NCBI GenBank assembly: GCA_020199775.1
Contig: JAIVJZ010000006.1
Coordinates: 124,001-188,000 of the forward strand
Origin: Acidobacteriota bacterium
Lineage (GTDB): Bacteria > Acidobacteriota > Blastocatellia > Pyrinomonadales > Pyrinomonadaceae
DNA: 64,000 nt
Direction of reading: 5' to 3'
Positions 32,343 through 43,697 of the stretch are shown here, one piece after another. Position 1 is the first letter of the stretch. Each line of letters begins with the position of its first letter. A program made the position numbers and the translations under genes. A model generated the notes under the pieces. That model searched no databases, was not told the origin of the DNA, and saw nothing but the letters and a program-made list of their open reading frames with translations.

Positions 32343-32645
32343 TTACTTAAGTGTGTGAAGATAGCATAACCGCTCAAACTAAGGCAAAGCGCAGTCGTGC
32401 CTTGGTTTCCGTCTTCCTCCGCGCCGCCTTCGTATGCTCTGTGCTGACGGTGATGAATAACAACAAACTCACTGGCGCAGGCACAGAGAGGGCGCGGAGA
32501 GTGCAAATCAATCGAGGATGAACTAAAAGCGCGAATAGTTGCGACTACGATGATGCGGCGGCGTGGCGCTTCGCAAGCGGGCGCGCGATGTGGGACGAAA
32601 CGCGGCGCGACATGACGCGGGCCGGAGCGTGCGCGCCGGACGAGA

Positions 32646-32686
32646 AAGAGGCCGCCCGAGGGTCTAGCGAACCGGGGCGGCCTCTT
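32646..32686 (-). terminator. Terminator-like hairpin downstream of beta-propeller gene
   Basis: AAGAGGCCGCCC / GGGCGGCCTCTT. Confidence 0.55.
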
Positions 32687-32751
32687 GATCTTTATCTTTT
32701 TGCCTGCGGCGTCCTCGCAAAGGAAGGCGAAGAGTCGCAAGCATCCGACTC

Positions 32752-34905
32752 TTACTTCTGCTTCCGGCTGGCCGCCGCCTTCGTGGCGTCGGTCTTCGTA
32801 TTGGATTGACCGTCCGCAGAAAAATTCGTCGGACTCGTCAGAGCTTCAATGTTGACGAAGAAGTGGAAGTTGCCGTCTCTGACCACGGCGAAATTAAACT
32901 CCACGTTGATCGTCGCGCCCGGGATCAACGGTTGCGCCAGCGTGGCCGCGAGCGTCGTGTTGATGCCCCCGCCGTTGGCCGATTGCGTGGGAGGTTCCTC
33001 CCTCGTCAGCGCGGCGAGCAGCGCGCTCTGCCCGTTGCTCAACGTGACGGCATAGTCGCCGGAGTTCTTGAGCAAACGCAGATCGGCTTGACCCGCCGTC
33101 GCGCCCTGCGACACGTCTACGACGCGGAAGCGCAGGCGCGTGATGTTCTGCGAGGTCGAGTTCTTGAAGGCGCGTCTGAGCTTGAGCGTGCCGTAATTGG
33201 GCTGCGTAAATTCCGAAGGGAGTGCGCCGCTCCGCACGCGGTTGACGCACGCGCCCGCGCCGTTGCACGCGTCGAGTTGCATGCCCTTGATCGTGGCGTT
33301 GTGCTGGACGGGCGAGGCGAGATTTTCGGGGCCGGGCGCGCCGAGTTGCGCACCGCTTCCCACCACCGCCGGATCGGTCGCGACCAGAATGAAATCCATT
33401 GCATTGTCGGCGCTATCCTGCGGTATCCCGCTGTTAAGGCGGCGCAGGAAGCTGTACTCGCCGTCCACGGCGGGGAATCCGGCGATGCCTGCGCCTTCAC
33501 GGTAGAGCGGGTCGGGGCTGCCTGCTCCGGGAGCGAAGCCCACGGCGTCGAGGCGCGTCGTCCTGTCGAAGACGGTAGCGGAGTTGAAGAGGGCGATGCC
33601 GCCGCCGTCCGGTAAATCGGCGGTGAACTGCGCGTCGCCCGCGCCGACCACGCTCGCGCCCGCCGGATAGTTGCTCAGCGGGTGAGAGGTGAAGCCGGTG
33701 GCGGGGCTGTTGTTGACGACGAGATAATGCCCGCGCGACGGAATCTGCACGCCCGAAGGGATGTTGGCGATTGTGGCGAGCGCGCCCGTCGTGTCCGTGC
33801 GCCGGAGCGTCCAGCCGCCGTCGGGCACGGTGAGAGTCGTCGCCGTATTGTTGTACAACTCGATAAACTCGTCGCCCGCGCCGCCGAGGCCGCGGAAGCG
33901 GAACTCGCTGATCATCACGTTATTTCGCAGGAAAATGACGGAGACGGTTCCGTCGTTAGTTTGATTCGCGACGTAGGCTCTTCTGCTGAACGAGTTGACC
34001 GCCACGGACGCCTGCTGATCGCCGCCGGCGAAGGTCGTCAACACAGAGTTCGACGCGCCGCTGATGATGTCAATCGGGTCGGCGACCGCGTCCGACTGGT
34101 TCGGCACGATAATCTCATTGGTCGTCGTATCAATGCCGACGCCGAACGGGTTGCCGCTCGTGGAGATGTTAGTGATGACCGTATCGGTCGCGCCGTTTAT
34201 CACGGACACGTTCGAGGAGGAATAGTTCGCCACGTAAATTCGATTGGTCGCGGAGTTGACAGCTATTTTCTGGGGGCTGGAACCGACGGGAATCGTGCCG
34301 ACGATAGTGTTGGTCGCCCCGTTGATGACGTTCACGGAGTTGCTGCCGTTGACGACATATATTTTGTTGGTCGCCGTATTGACTGCCGAAGCGTAAGCCG
34401 CGCCGGCGGGCATCGCCACGCTGCCGATAACGGTGTCGGATGCGCCGTCAAGGACAAATATGATGGAGGAGTTGGCATCGGAGACGTAGATTCTGTTGGT
34501 GACGGGGTTGACGGAGATGCGCCAAGTATAACCGCCCGTATGCACGACCTTGCTCACCGTGTTGGTCGCGCCGTCAATGACGTTGACGTTACCGTCGTAA
34601 GCGCTGGTCACGTAGATTTTGTTGGTGACGCTGTTTACCGCGAGGTCGCCCATGTGTGTGCTGACTCCGGTGATCGTGGCCGTCACGGTATTCGTCGCGC
34701 CGTCTATGACGGAGACGCTCCTATCCACCACATTCGCCACATAGACTTTGTTGGTCGTGGTGTTCACGTCCAGACTGGCCGGCTGGTGGCCGACGGCGAT
34801 GGTCGTGTTTACAGATTGAGCGAGGGTTGAAGAAGCGGCAATAGCCAACGCGCAAAAAGCCAGCGCAAGGGTAGATATTCGGTACTGACGAGCTAATTCA
34901 TGCAT
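32752..34905 (-). CDS. Secreted YVTN-type beta-propeller protein with lamin-tail-like domain
   Basis: Repeated 'NxxTNKIYVxNxxSxxVxVIDGATNTV' units; MISEFRFRGLGGAGDEFIELYN lamin-tail-like motif. Confidence 0.85.
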   Translation of the reverse strand: MHELARQYRISTLALAFCALAIAASSTLAQSVNTTIAVGHQPASLDVNTTTNKVYVANVVDRSVSVIDGATNTVTATITGVSTHMGDLAVNSVTNKIYVTSAYDGNVNVIDGATNTVSKVVHTGGYTWRISVNPVTNRIYVSDANSSIIFVLDGASDTVIGSVAMPAGAAYASAVNTATNKIYVVNGSNSVNVINGATNTIVGTIPVGSSPQKIAVNSATNRIYVANYSSSNVSVINGATDTVITNISTSGNPFGVGIDTTTNEIIVPNQSDAVADPIDIISGASNSVLTTFAGGDQQASVAVNSFSRRAYVANQTNDGTVSVIFLRNNVMISEFRFRGLGGAGDEFIELYNNTATTLTVPDGGWTLRRTDTTGALATIANIPSGVQIPSRGHYLVVNNSPATGFTSHPLSNYPAGASVVGAGDAQFTADLPDGGGIALFNSATVFDRTTRLDAVGFAPGAGSPDPLYREGAGIAGFPAVDGEYSFLRRLNSGIPQDSADNAMDFILVATDPAVVGSGAQLGAPGPENLASPVQHNATIKGMQLDACNGAGACVNRVRSGALPSEFTQPNYGTLKLRRAFKNSTSQNITRLRFRVVDVSQGATAGQADLRLLKNSGDYAVTLSNGQSALLAALTREEPPTQSANGGGINTTLAATLAQPLIPGATINVEFNFAVVRDGNFHFFVNIEALTSPTNFSADGQSNTKTDATKAAASRKQK

Positions 34906-35140
34906 AGTTATTCCTTGTACTTGGTGTGCTAGAGACTCCGTAGGGCGGGGTAAGCGGCTAGTGATTTGAATTACGCGGCTGATAGGCAGGCGCGCGAGGT
35001 TAAGCGCGGACGCGAGAAAATAGCATAGCTACAGCCAATATTCCAAAGCCGCGCGTGCGCCTGGCGGGATTTGTCTTTGGCGCGGCAGCGGGCGCGCCGC
35101 TTTTGAGGTCGCGTCTCTCTAAATTAAGGGGGTTTGGGGT

Positions 35141-35440
35141 CTATTCGCCTTCGTCGAAGCGGATTTTCATGCTGCGCAGGGTGCGGCGGTCTTCGTCCGT
35201 GAGTTCGAGCGTGGCGGCGGCCTGTGCGCCGTCCTCCTCCTCCGCCGCCGCCGCGCCGTCCTCTTCGCCCGCGTCGGTCTCGCGCAGGCCGATCTCCAGT
35301 TTCAGCGTCAACTCCATCTCATAGCCCGCCGCGCGCAGGCGCGAAATAGCGTCGGCCACCTCCGGCGAACGCTCCACCGCCCCGTTGATCGCCTCGCCGA
35401 TCTCCTGCACCAACTCTTTTGCGTCGTCGTTGATCTCCAA
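35141..35440 (-). CDS. Hypothetical acidic protein
   Basis: ORF with Ala/Glu-rich centre; no family recognised. Confidence 0.5.
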   Translation of the reverse strand: MEINDDAKELVQEIGEAINGAVERSPEVADAISRLRAAGYEMELTLKLEIGLRETDAGEEDGAAAAEEEDGAQAAATLELTDEDRRTLRSMKIRFDEGE

Positions 35441-35630
35441 CCCGTTCCCTCGCGTTCCGGCTATCCTGCGGCAGTATGAAAGATGCCCGCGATGCTACGC
35501 TTGTCGCGCTCGTTTGGTCAACCGGGAGACGGGCGAAGGGCGCGAAGTGTGTAACTCCGCGCCCTCAAGTTTTTCCGGATCAGCGGACGGCGCGCGCCGT
35601 CCGGGAGATGGATGTCGGAGGTGAAAAATT

Positions 35631-36761
35631 TTAGGAGCGTTTCTTGAAGTCCACGAGGCTATCGACCGAGGCGTAGATGCGCAGGTACATCTGCGTCTCG
35701 GCGGGGATGAGCGTGCGCCAGTTCGTGCCGCCGCGTTCGAGATAGAGGTGCAGGCGCATGGGGTTCGAGTTGTAGCCGGCGGCCAGCAATTCGGTCTGCG
35801 TGGCGACGTTCCGGCGAAGCGCGTCTCTCACCTCTTCGTGCTCCAGCAGGTCGTCCCAGGTGCCTTGCATGTAGAGCAACATGGCTTCGAGGGCGTTCGA
35901 GTGGTCGCGCATCCCTGAGACGAAGTCGGGCTCAAGCCCGACCGCCGGGTGCATCTCGCGGATCGCCTTGTAAGTCGGCGGGATCATCTGCACCATGCCG
36001 CCCGCACCCGCCGAACTGACGGAGAAGCGATAGGTGTCGCCCGCGTTCAGGGCGTAGAGCGTGAAAATTTCGTTGTAGAGCGAGGCGTGATCTTCCGTCT
36101 TGAAACGCTTGTGATCCGTGTGCTCGACGATGCAGAGCCGCTCGGCGGCGTCGATAATTTCGGGCGAGATCACTTTGCCGTGCCCGGCCAGACGCGCCGC
36201 GGCCTCGTTCAGCATGCGGTGGACGTAAGACCTGCCGCCGCGCACGAGTTCGGGCGAATGGAGCGCGGGGTGCGCCGACGAGTAGTAGGCGACTTCGCGG
36301 AGCGCGCCGCCCTTCTCGACCGGATACTGCACGACGAGCGGCTGAAACTCGCGCCCCTCGGCGTCCGTCACGCGGACGGCCGTGTTGACGTAGTTCGGGC
36401 GGACGGCGCGGAATTTGAAAGTCTTACCCGACGCGGACGCGGCGATGGTCTCCGCGTCTTTGTCCATAAAAGCGGTTTTAGAGAGTTTCAGCAGGTGCAC
36501 GTCCGAAGAGGACGCGTCCGCGACGGCGACCGTCACGGAGTCCGTCGTTTGCGGGGTTTCGCGTTGGAGCAGGCGTTTGGCCGCCCCGATCCGCGTCTGC
36601 ATTTTGTTTAAGCTCGCTTGTTCGTCGGCGGAGCGTTCGGCCACCGTCTTCGAGACTCCGAACAGAGACAGGCCGAGCGCGTTCAGGAAGGAGAATTGCG
36701 GGAGCGCCGGGACAAGAAACACAACTAGAGGGAAGACAGAAACAAAGAGCATTCTTCTCAT
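35631..36761 (-). CDS. Secreted protein with lytic-transglycosylase-like C-terminal region
   Basis: Signal peptide; SSAGAGGMVQMIPPTYKAIREMHP...AGYNSNPMRLHLYLERGG. Confidence 0.55.
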   Translation of the reverse strand: MRRMLFVSVFPLVVFLVPALPQFSFLNALGLSLFGVSKTVAERSADEQASLNKMQTRIGAAKRLLQRETPQTTDSVTVAVADASSSDVHLLKLSKTAFMDKDAETIAASASGKTFKFRAVRPNYVNTAVRVTDAEGREFQPLVVQYPVEKGGALREVAYYSSAHPALHSPELVRGGRSYVHRMLNEAAARLAGHGKVISPEIIDAAERLCIVEHTDHKRFKTEDHASLYNEIFTLYALNAGDTYRFSVSSAGAGGMVQMIPPTYKAIREMHPAVGLEPDFVSGMRDHSNALEAMLLYMQGTWDDLLEHEEVRDALRRNVATQTELLAAGYNSNPMRLHLYLERGGTNWRTLIPAETQMYLRIYASVDSLVDFKKRS

Positions 36762-36996
36762 CGGGTACGGGTCTTTCTTTGTGAGCTGCTTGTTACGACG
36801 GAAGTGTTGGGGGTGGACGTTTACGGACGTTCTTCAGACGCTTTAAGCGGGGGTTCGGTTGCCAGCCGGGGTGCATTCAAAATGCACGACGCGGAGGCTC
36901 AAAATGATGCATTGCGAGGGGTGCGCGCCGTGTGCTAGCGTGCTCGTCGTACGGGCGACAAGGAAGCTGATTTCAACCTGCGAAACGAAACCGAAT

Positions 36997-38628
<1,632 letters not shown>

Positions 38629-38705
38629 GGCGCAGCGACGGTGTGGAAGCGACGGTGTGGAAGCGACGATGTAGAAGCAGCGACGGTGTAAGAGGCGGTT
38701 TAAGA

Positions 38706-38903
38706 AGTCCCGTCAGGGACGGTTGATAATAGCCCGGCACTTTAGTGCCGGGAATAAGTTGAGATAATGAATCCGAGTCCCGTAGGGACGATTGAAAATT
38801 GCATTGGAGAGATTCAACCGTCCCTACGGGACTCTATAAAATTGATGCGTGTTACCCCCGGCGATAAATCGCCGGGCTATTATCAACCGTCCCTGACGGG
38901 ACT
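38706..38903. repeat. Nested palindromic element: outer perfect 33-bp inverted repeat, inner ~21-bp inverted repeat
   Basis: agtcccgtcagggacggttgataatagcccggc (38706-38738) vs exact RC (38871-38903); inner gagtcccgtagggacgattga (38775-38795) vs RC (38814-38834), 1 mismatch. Confidence 0.95.
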
Positions 38904-38982
38904 CCTGAAACTGCCTTTCGAGCGCGTGTCACGCAGCCGGGTGATTTCAAGTCGGTAAGGTAACGAAACGGGGAGAGGTTCG

Positions 38983-40005
38983 ATGAAGAAGCTAACAAGC
39001 GTGTTCGCGCTGATGCTCTGCGCGGCTGTGGCGTGTCTCGGTCAAACGGCGTCACCGCCGACCGCCGCGCAACTCACGGGGTTGTATCGCATAGACCTCG
39101 CGCGCAGCGACAAGTTGTACTCGGTCGTCGCGGGCGCGTCGAGCAACCTGCCGTTCGGCGAGCAGCAGAGATTCTTCATTGATCTGACCGTGCGACTCAC
39201 GCCGCCCGACCTGCTTGCCATCGAGCGGCGCGGACGCCGCATCACGCTCGCGTCTTCGCGCGCGCCGCGCATAGACTTCGACGCCGACGGCATCACGCAC
39301 AGCGAACGCGGCGGCGACGGCCAGACCGTGAACACGCTCGCCGCGCTGCGCCCGAACGGCCTGACGGTGAGCGTCAGCGGCCAGAGCGGGGATAAGTTCA
39401 ACGTCACGTTCGAGCCGCTCGAAGGCGGACGTGCTCTGCGCGTCACGCGCCGACTCAGCAACGAGCAACTGACGCAGCCCGTCCTCATCCACAGCGTCTA
39501 CGAAAAAATCTCCGGCATCCCGCAGTGGGACATCTACGACGCGCCGCCGCCCCGCCCCGGCCTGCCGCCCGAAAATCCGCCCGTCGCCTCTGCCGGCGCT
39601 TCCGCGCGAACCGCACGCGGCGTCGAACGCGACGCGGCCACCCTGCGCCGCGCGCTCGACGAATGGATCGCCGCCACCAACGCACGCGACATCGACCGGC
39701 AGATGAGTTTCTACCCGCCCGTCGTCCGCGCCTTCTACCTTCAGCGCAACGCCTCGCGCGGTGCGGTGCGCGCCGAAAAGGAGCGCGTCTTCCTGAATGC
39801 GCGCAGCATCGAAGTGCGCGCCGACGCGCCGGAACTCATCTTTCAGGAATCCGGGCGCGCCGCCGTCATGCGCTTCCGCAAGACTTACGCCATCGAGGGC
39901 AGCGGCCAAAACCGCAGCGGCGAAGTCATCCAGGAACTGCGCTGGCAACTCACGCCGCAGGGCTGGAAAATCTACAGCGAACGCGACGTGCGCGTCATCC
40001 GTTGA
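38983..40005 (+). CDS. Hypothetical secreted protein with SnoaL/NTF2-like C-terminal region
   Basis: Signal peptide MKKLTSVFALMLCAAVACLGQ; C-terminal LDEWIAATNARDIDRQMSFYPPVVRAFY. Confidence 0.65.
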   Translation: MKKLTSVFALMLCAAVACLGQTASPPTAAQLTGLYRIDLARSDKLYSVVAGASSNLPFGEQQRFFIDLTVRLTPPDLLAIERRGRRITLASSRAPRIDFDADGITHSERGGDGQTVNTLAALRPNGLTVSVSGQSGDKFNVTFEPLEGGRALRVTRRLSNEQLTQPVLIHSVYEKISGIPQWDIYDAPPPRPGLPPENPPVASAGASARTARGVERDAATLRRALDEWIAATNARDIDRQMSFYPPVVRAFYLQRNASRGAVRAEKERVFLNARSIEVRADAPELIFQESGRAAVMRFRKTYAIEGSGQNRSGEVIQELRWQLTPQGWKIYSERDVRVIR

Positions 40006-40055
40006 ACTCATTCTGGAAGAGCCGTCTATAATGGAGATTGAAAGGGAATTGAGTC

Positions 40056-40253
40056 GTGAAATATAAGATCGTCTTGGAAAAGTCCGAAGAAGGATACAGC
40101 GTTTCGTGTCCCGGTCTGCCCGGCTGCTGGTCGCAGGGGGCGACGGAAGAGGAAGCGATTGAGAATATACAGGACGCGATTCAAGAGTATCTCGCCGCCA
40201 TTGAAGACACTTTCAAAGATGCGGACGTGCGGGAAGTGGAAGTTTCGATTTAA
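40056..40253 (+). CDS. hicB: HicB family antitoxin
   Basis: MKYKIVLEKSEEGYSVSCPGLPGCWSQGATEEEAIENIQDAIQEYL. Confidence 0.85.
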   Translation: MKYKIVLEKSEEGYSVSCPGLPGCWSQGATEEEAIENIQDAIQEYLAAIEDTFKDADVREVEVSI

Positions 40254-40255
40254 TT

Positions 40256-40468
40256 ATGCCCAAGATACCGGGCGTTAATCATCTTCAGGCAGTGCGTGCT
40301 CTGGAGAAGGCGGGCTTTCGCGTTGTGAGACAGGGCAAGCATATTGTGATGTCGGACGGTACGCGCCTACTCACCATCCCGCGTCACAATCCTGTGAACG
40401 CCATCACGATGGGCGGTATCGTGAGGGATGCGGGATTAACAGTTGAACACTTTAAGAAGTTGATTTGA
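40256..40468 (+). CDS. hicA: HicA family toxin (mRNA interferase)
   Basis: LQAVRALEKAGFRVVRQGKHIVMSDGTRLLTIPRHNPVNAITMGGIVRDAGLT, retains GKH. Confidence 0.87.
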   Translation: MPKIPGVNHLQAVRALEKAGFRVVRQGKHIVMSDGTRLLTIPRHNPVNAITMGGIVRDAGLTVEHFKKLI

Positions 40469-40529
40469 TATTGCGTTTGGCGGTCGTCGCTTGCCCTTCG
40501 CGCCGACTTGCACATACTCTTTCTAACAG

Positions 40530-41558
40530 ATGCCGCATTTGCTCGAAGTCAAAAATTTGCAGACGCATTTCTTCACGCGTGCGGGCGTGGTGCGCTCGGT
40601 TGACGGGGTGAGTTTTCATCTCGACCGGGGGGAGTTGTTGGGGCTGGTGGGCGAGTCGGGGTGCGGGAAGAGCGTGACGGCGCTTTCCGTGATGCGTCTG
40701 GTCGCGTCGCCGGGGAAGATCGTCGGCGGGGAGATTTGGTTCGACGGCGAGGACTTGCGCGCGGCGTCGGAGAATCGCCTGCGCGAGATTCGCGGCGACG
40801 ACATCGCGATGATTTTTCAAGACCCGATGACTTCGCTGAACCCCGTCTACACCGTGGGCGAGCAGATCGCCGAGGCGTTGCGCCTGCATCGAAAACTCTC
40901 ACGCGCACAGGCGCGCGAGGGCGCGATTGAGGCGATGCGCGAAGTGGCGATCCCCGACCCGGCCAGACGCGCGGCCGACTACCCGCACCAGTTGTCGGGC
41001 GGGATGCGGCAGCGCGTGATGATCGCGATGGCGCTCGCGTGCGACCCGAAACTGCTCATCGCGGACGAGCCGACGACCGCGCTCGACGTGACCATTCAGG
41101 CGCAGATACTCGAACTCTTGGACGGCCTCAGGAAGTCGCGCGAACTGGCGGTGCTCTTGATCACGCACGATCTGGGCGTGGTGGCGGAGGTGGCCGACCG
41201 GGTGGCGGTGATGTACACGGGGCGGATCGTGGAAGAGTCGCCGGTCGCGGAGTTGTTCGCGCGCCCGAAGATGCCTTACACGGAAGGGCTGTTGAAGTCG
41301 GTGCCGAAGCTGACGGTGGGCGAGGCGCGCAAGGCCGAGCGTTTGCAGACCATCGAAGGCACTGTGCCGAAGCCGACCGACCTGCCGCCGGGTTGTCACT
41401 TCGCGCCGCGCTGCCAGTATCGCATGCCGCGTTGCACCGAGGGCGACCGGATTCCTCTCTACCAACTCGAAGGCGGCGTCAAAGTTCGCTGCGTGCTCTA
41501 CGACATGGCGGCGGCGGTCGCGGCGGACAATCAAGCGACGGAGGGCGCGCCAACTTAG
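40530..41558 (+). CDS. Oligopeptide/dipeptide ABC transporter ATP-binding protein (OppD/DppD-like)
   Basis: Walker [25 protein letters not shown], oligo_HPY C-terminus [14 protein letters not shown]. Confidence 0.94.
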   Translation: MPHLLEVKNLQTHFFTRAGVVRSVDGVSFHLDRGELLGLVGESGCGKSVTALSVMRLVASPGKIVGGEIWFDGEDLRAASENRLREIRGDDIAMIFQDPMTSLNPVYTVGEQIAEALRLHRKLSRAQAREGAIEAMREVAIPDPARRAADYPHQLSGGMRQRVMIAMALACDPKLLIADEPTTALDVTIQAQILELLDGLRKSRELAVLLITHDLGVVAEVADRVAVMYTGRIVEESPVAELFARPKMPYTEGLLKSVPKLTVGEARKAERLQTIEGTVPKPTDLPPGCHFAPRCQYRMPRCTEGDRIPLYQLEGGVKVRCVLYDMAAAVAADNQATEGAPT

Positions 41559-41591
41559 AAGGATTTTGTTTGCGGCTTTAGTTTCTACTTT

Positions 41592-42650
41592 ATGAGCACC
41601 AACGAACGCATGCAGTCTGTTCCCGCAGCCGAAGCGACGGCGGCGCACGCGGGGGACGCGCGCCGGGCGAGCGCGGAGGAACTCGTGCGCGTGCGCGCCC
41701 TCTTCAAGCACTTTCCCGTCGCGGGCAGCGACGACGTGGTGCGCGCGGTTGACGGCGTGACGTTCGAGATTTTCAAGGGCGAGACGCTGGGGCTGGTTGG
41801 CGAGTCGGGCTGCGGGAAGTCCACGGTCGGGCGTTGCCTGTTGCGCCTGATCGAGCCGACGCGGGGCGAAATCTTTTTCGAGGGTCAGGACGTGCGCGCG
41901 CTCTCCGGCAAGTCTCTCAGGGGCGTGCGCGCCGAGATGCAGATCATCTTTCAAGACCCTTACGCCAGCTTGAACCCGCGCCTCAAGGTGCGCGACATCG
42001 TGGGCGAACCGCTCGTGATTCACGGCGCGGGCACGAAGCACGAGCGGCGCGAGCGCGTCGCCGAACTGCTCTCGAAGGTCGGCCTCGACCCCGATTACAT
42101 GAACCGCTACCCGCACGAGTTTTCGGGCGGCCAGCGGCAGCGGCTCGGCATCGCGCGCGCGCTCGCGCTGAACCCGAAGTTGATCGTGGCGGACGAGCCG
42201 GTGTCGGCGCTCGACGTGTCGGTGCAGGCGCAGGTCATCAACCTGCTCGAAGATTTGCAGGCCGAGTTCGACCTCACTTATCTCTTCATCTCGCACGGCC
42301 TCGCCGTCGTCGAACACATCTCGAACCGCGTGGCCGTGATGTATCTCGGCCGCATCGTCGAGGTGGCGTCGGCCGTCGAGTTGTACGCGAACCCGCAGCA
42401 CCCCTACACGCGCGCTCTGCTCTCGGCCATCCCCGTGCCCGACCCGACGCGCAAGCGCGAACGCATCATCCTCACGGGCGACGTGCCGACGCCGATCAAC
42501 CCGCCCTCCGGTTGCCGCTTTCACACGCGCTGCCCCGACGCCATCCCCGAATGCTCGCAGATCGACCCGGACTTGCGCGAGGTCGCCCCCGGCCACACCG
42601 TCGCCTGTATCCGCGCGCCCGGTTGGGCTGACGCGCCGACTTCCGCTTGA
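41592..42650 (+). CDS. Oligopeptide/dipeptide ABC transporter ATP-binding protein (OppF/DppF-like)
   Basis: [46 protein letters not shown]. Confidence 0.94.
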   Translation: MSTNERMQSVPAAEATAAHAGDARRASAEELVRVRALFKHFPVAGSDDVVRAVDGVTFEIFKGETLGLVGESGCGKSTVGRCLLRLIEPTRGEIFFEGQDVRALSGKSLRGVRAEMQIIFQDPYASLNPRLKVRDIVGEPLVIHGAGTKHERRERVAELLSKVGLDPDYMNRYPHEFSGGQRQRLGIARALALNPKLIVADEPVSALDVSVQAQVINLLEDLQAEFDLTYLFISHGLAVVEHISNRVAVMYLGRIVEVASAVELYANPQHPYTRALLSAIPVPDPTRKRERIILTGDVPTPINPPSGCRFHTRCPDAIPECSQIDPDLREVAPGHTVACIRAPGWADAPTSA

Positions 42651-42820
42651 GCGACCGCGCACGCGGGACGGTAAACGACCCGGCCGACCGACTCTCGAAA
42701 CCTGCCGGCTCTTGAAACCCGGCCGCCGCCCCGGTCGTAACAACAGGGCTTTCGCATCCATGCCCGGCGCAAGACGCTGATCACAGCCCTCGCCAAACTC
42801 TCGACAGGAACAAAAACTTT

Positions 42821-43609
42821 ATGAGCGAAACCAACTCTCCCACGACCCTTCCGGCGGGCGCGGCGCACGAAGCGAACGCCATGACCACGCCGCAAACGCT
42901 CGGCAACATCTTCTTCGAGCCGGGGCCCACTTTCGAGGCGTTGCGTGAAAGGCCGCGCTTCCTCGTCGCCGCCCTCATCATGCTCGTCGCGTTCATGGCT
43001 TTCTACCTCGCTTACATCCAGTGGGTCGGGTACGAAAACCTCATCAACGCCGAACTCGAAACCAGATCGCAGGTCACGGAGATGAGCGACGAGCGGAAGG
43101 CCGCCGGTCGTGACATTCAGTTGAAGCCTTTCGTGAAGGCGATCCGTTACAGCGTGCCCGTGACCGGCATCGCGATTTTGCTCGCGGCCGGTGCGGGGAT
43201 TTACCTGCTCGGCGCGATGTTGATGGGCAAGGGGATGAGCTACAAGCAGGCGTTGTCCGTCTGGACTTACTCGTCGCTGCCGCCGCTCGTGCTTTTGATG
43301 ACGGCGAACCTGATACTGCTTTTGGTGAGAACCCCGACGCAGGATTCGGAGATCGCGCGCGGGTTGAACGGCTTAGTCCAGGCCAATCCGGGCATCATGG
43401 TGGACGCGGCGGCGCACCCCGTGCTCGCCACCGCGCTCGGCGCGCTCGACCTGTTCGCCCTCTACGGTCTGTTCCTCGCCGCGCTCGGCATGCGTAAAGT
43501 GGCGCGCCTCTCGTCCGGCTCGGCCTGGGCTGTCGTGCTCGGCTTATGGCTGCTCGGCGTCATCGGCCGCATCATCATCGCGGCGACGACGGGCACGCCG
43601 ATGGCGTAA
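42821..43609 (+). CDS. Yip1-family membrane protein
   Basis: Multi-TM; NIFFEPGPTFEALRERPRFLVAALIM. Confidence 0.75.
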   Translation: MSETNSPTTLPAGAAHEANAMTTPQTLGNIFFEPGPTFEALRERPRFLVAALIMLVAFMAFYLAYIQWVGYENLINAELETRSQVTEMSDERKAAGRDIQLKPFVKAIRYSVPVTGIAILLAAGAGIYLLGAMLMGKGMSYKQALSVWTYSSLPPLVLLMTANLILLLVRTPTQDSEIARGLNGLVQANPGIMVDAAAHPVLATALGALDLFALYGLFLAALGMRKVARLSSGSAWAVVLGLWLLGVIGRIIIAATTGTPMA

Positions 43610-43697
43610 AAGTCGCATCCGAAGAACGAGGGCGGCGCGAGGGGAGAAGTGTGATAACTCCTCCCCCGCGCCGCCCTCGTTCTTCGGATGCGACTTT
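43609..43697. terminator. Bidirectional terminator-like palindrome, perfect 31-bp arms
   Basis: AAAGTCGCATCCGAAGAACGAGGGCGGCGCG and exact RC; abuts both convergent stop codons. Confidence 0.8.

Noticed and set aside
40530-42650. Complete oligopeptide transporter operon
   Set aside because: Only the two ATPase genes are present; no permease or substrate-binding protein nearby
40899-42761. 620-aa minus-strand ORF opposite the Opp/Dpp ATPases
   Set aside because: Mirror ORF from high-GC codon bias; low-complexity Arg/Asp/Val-rich translation, and both sense genes have clear family motifs
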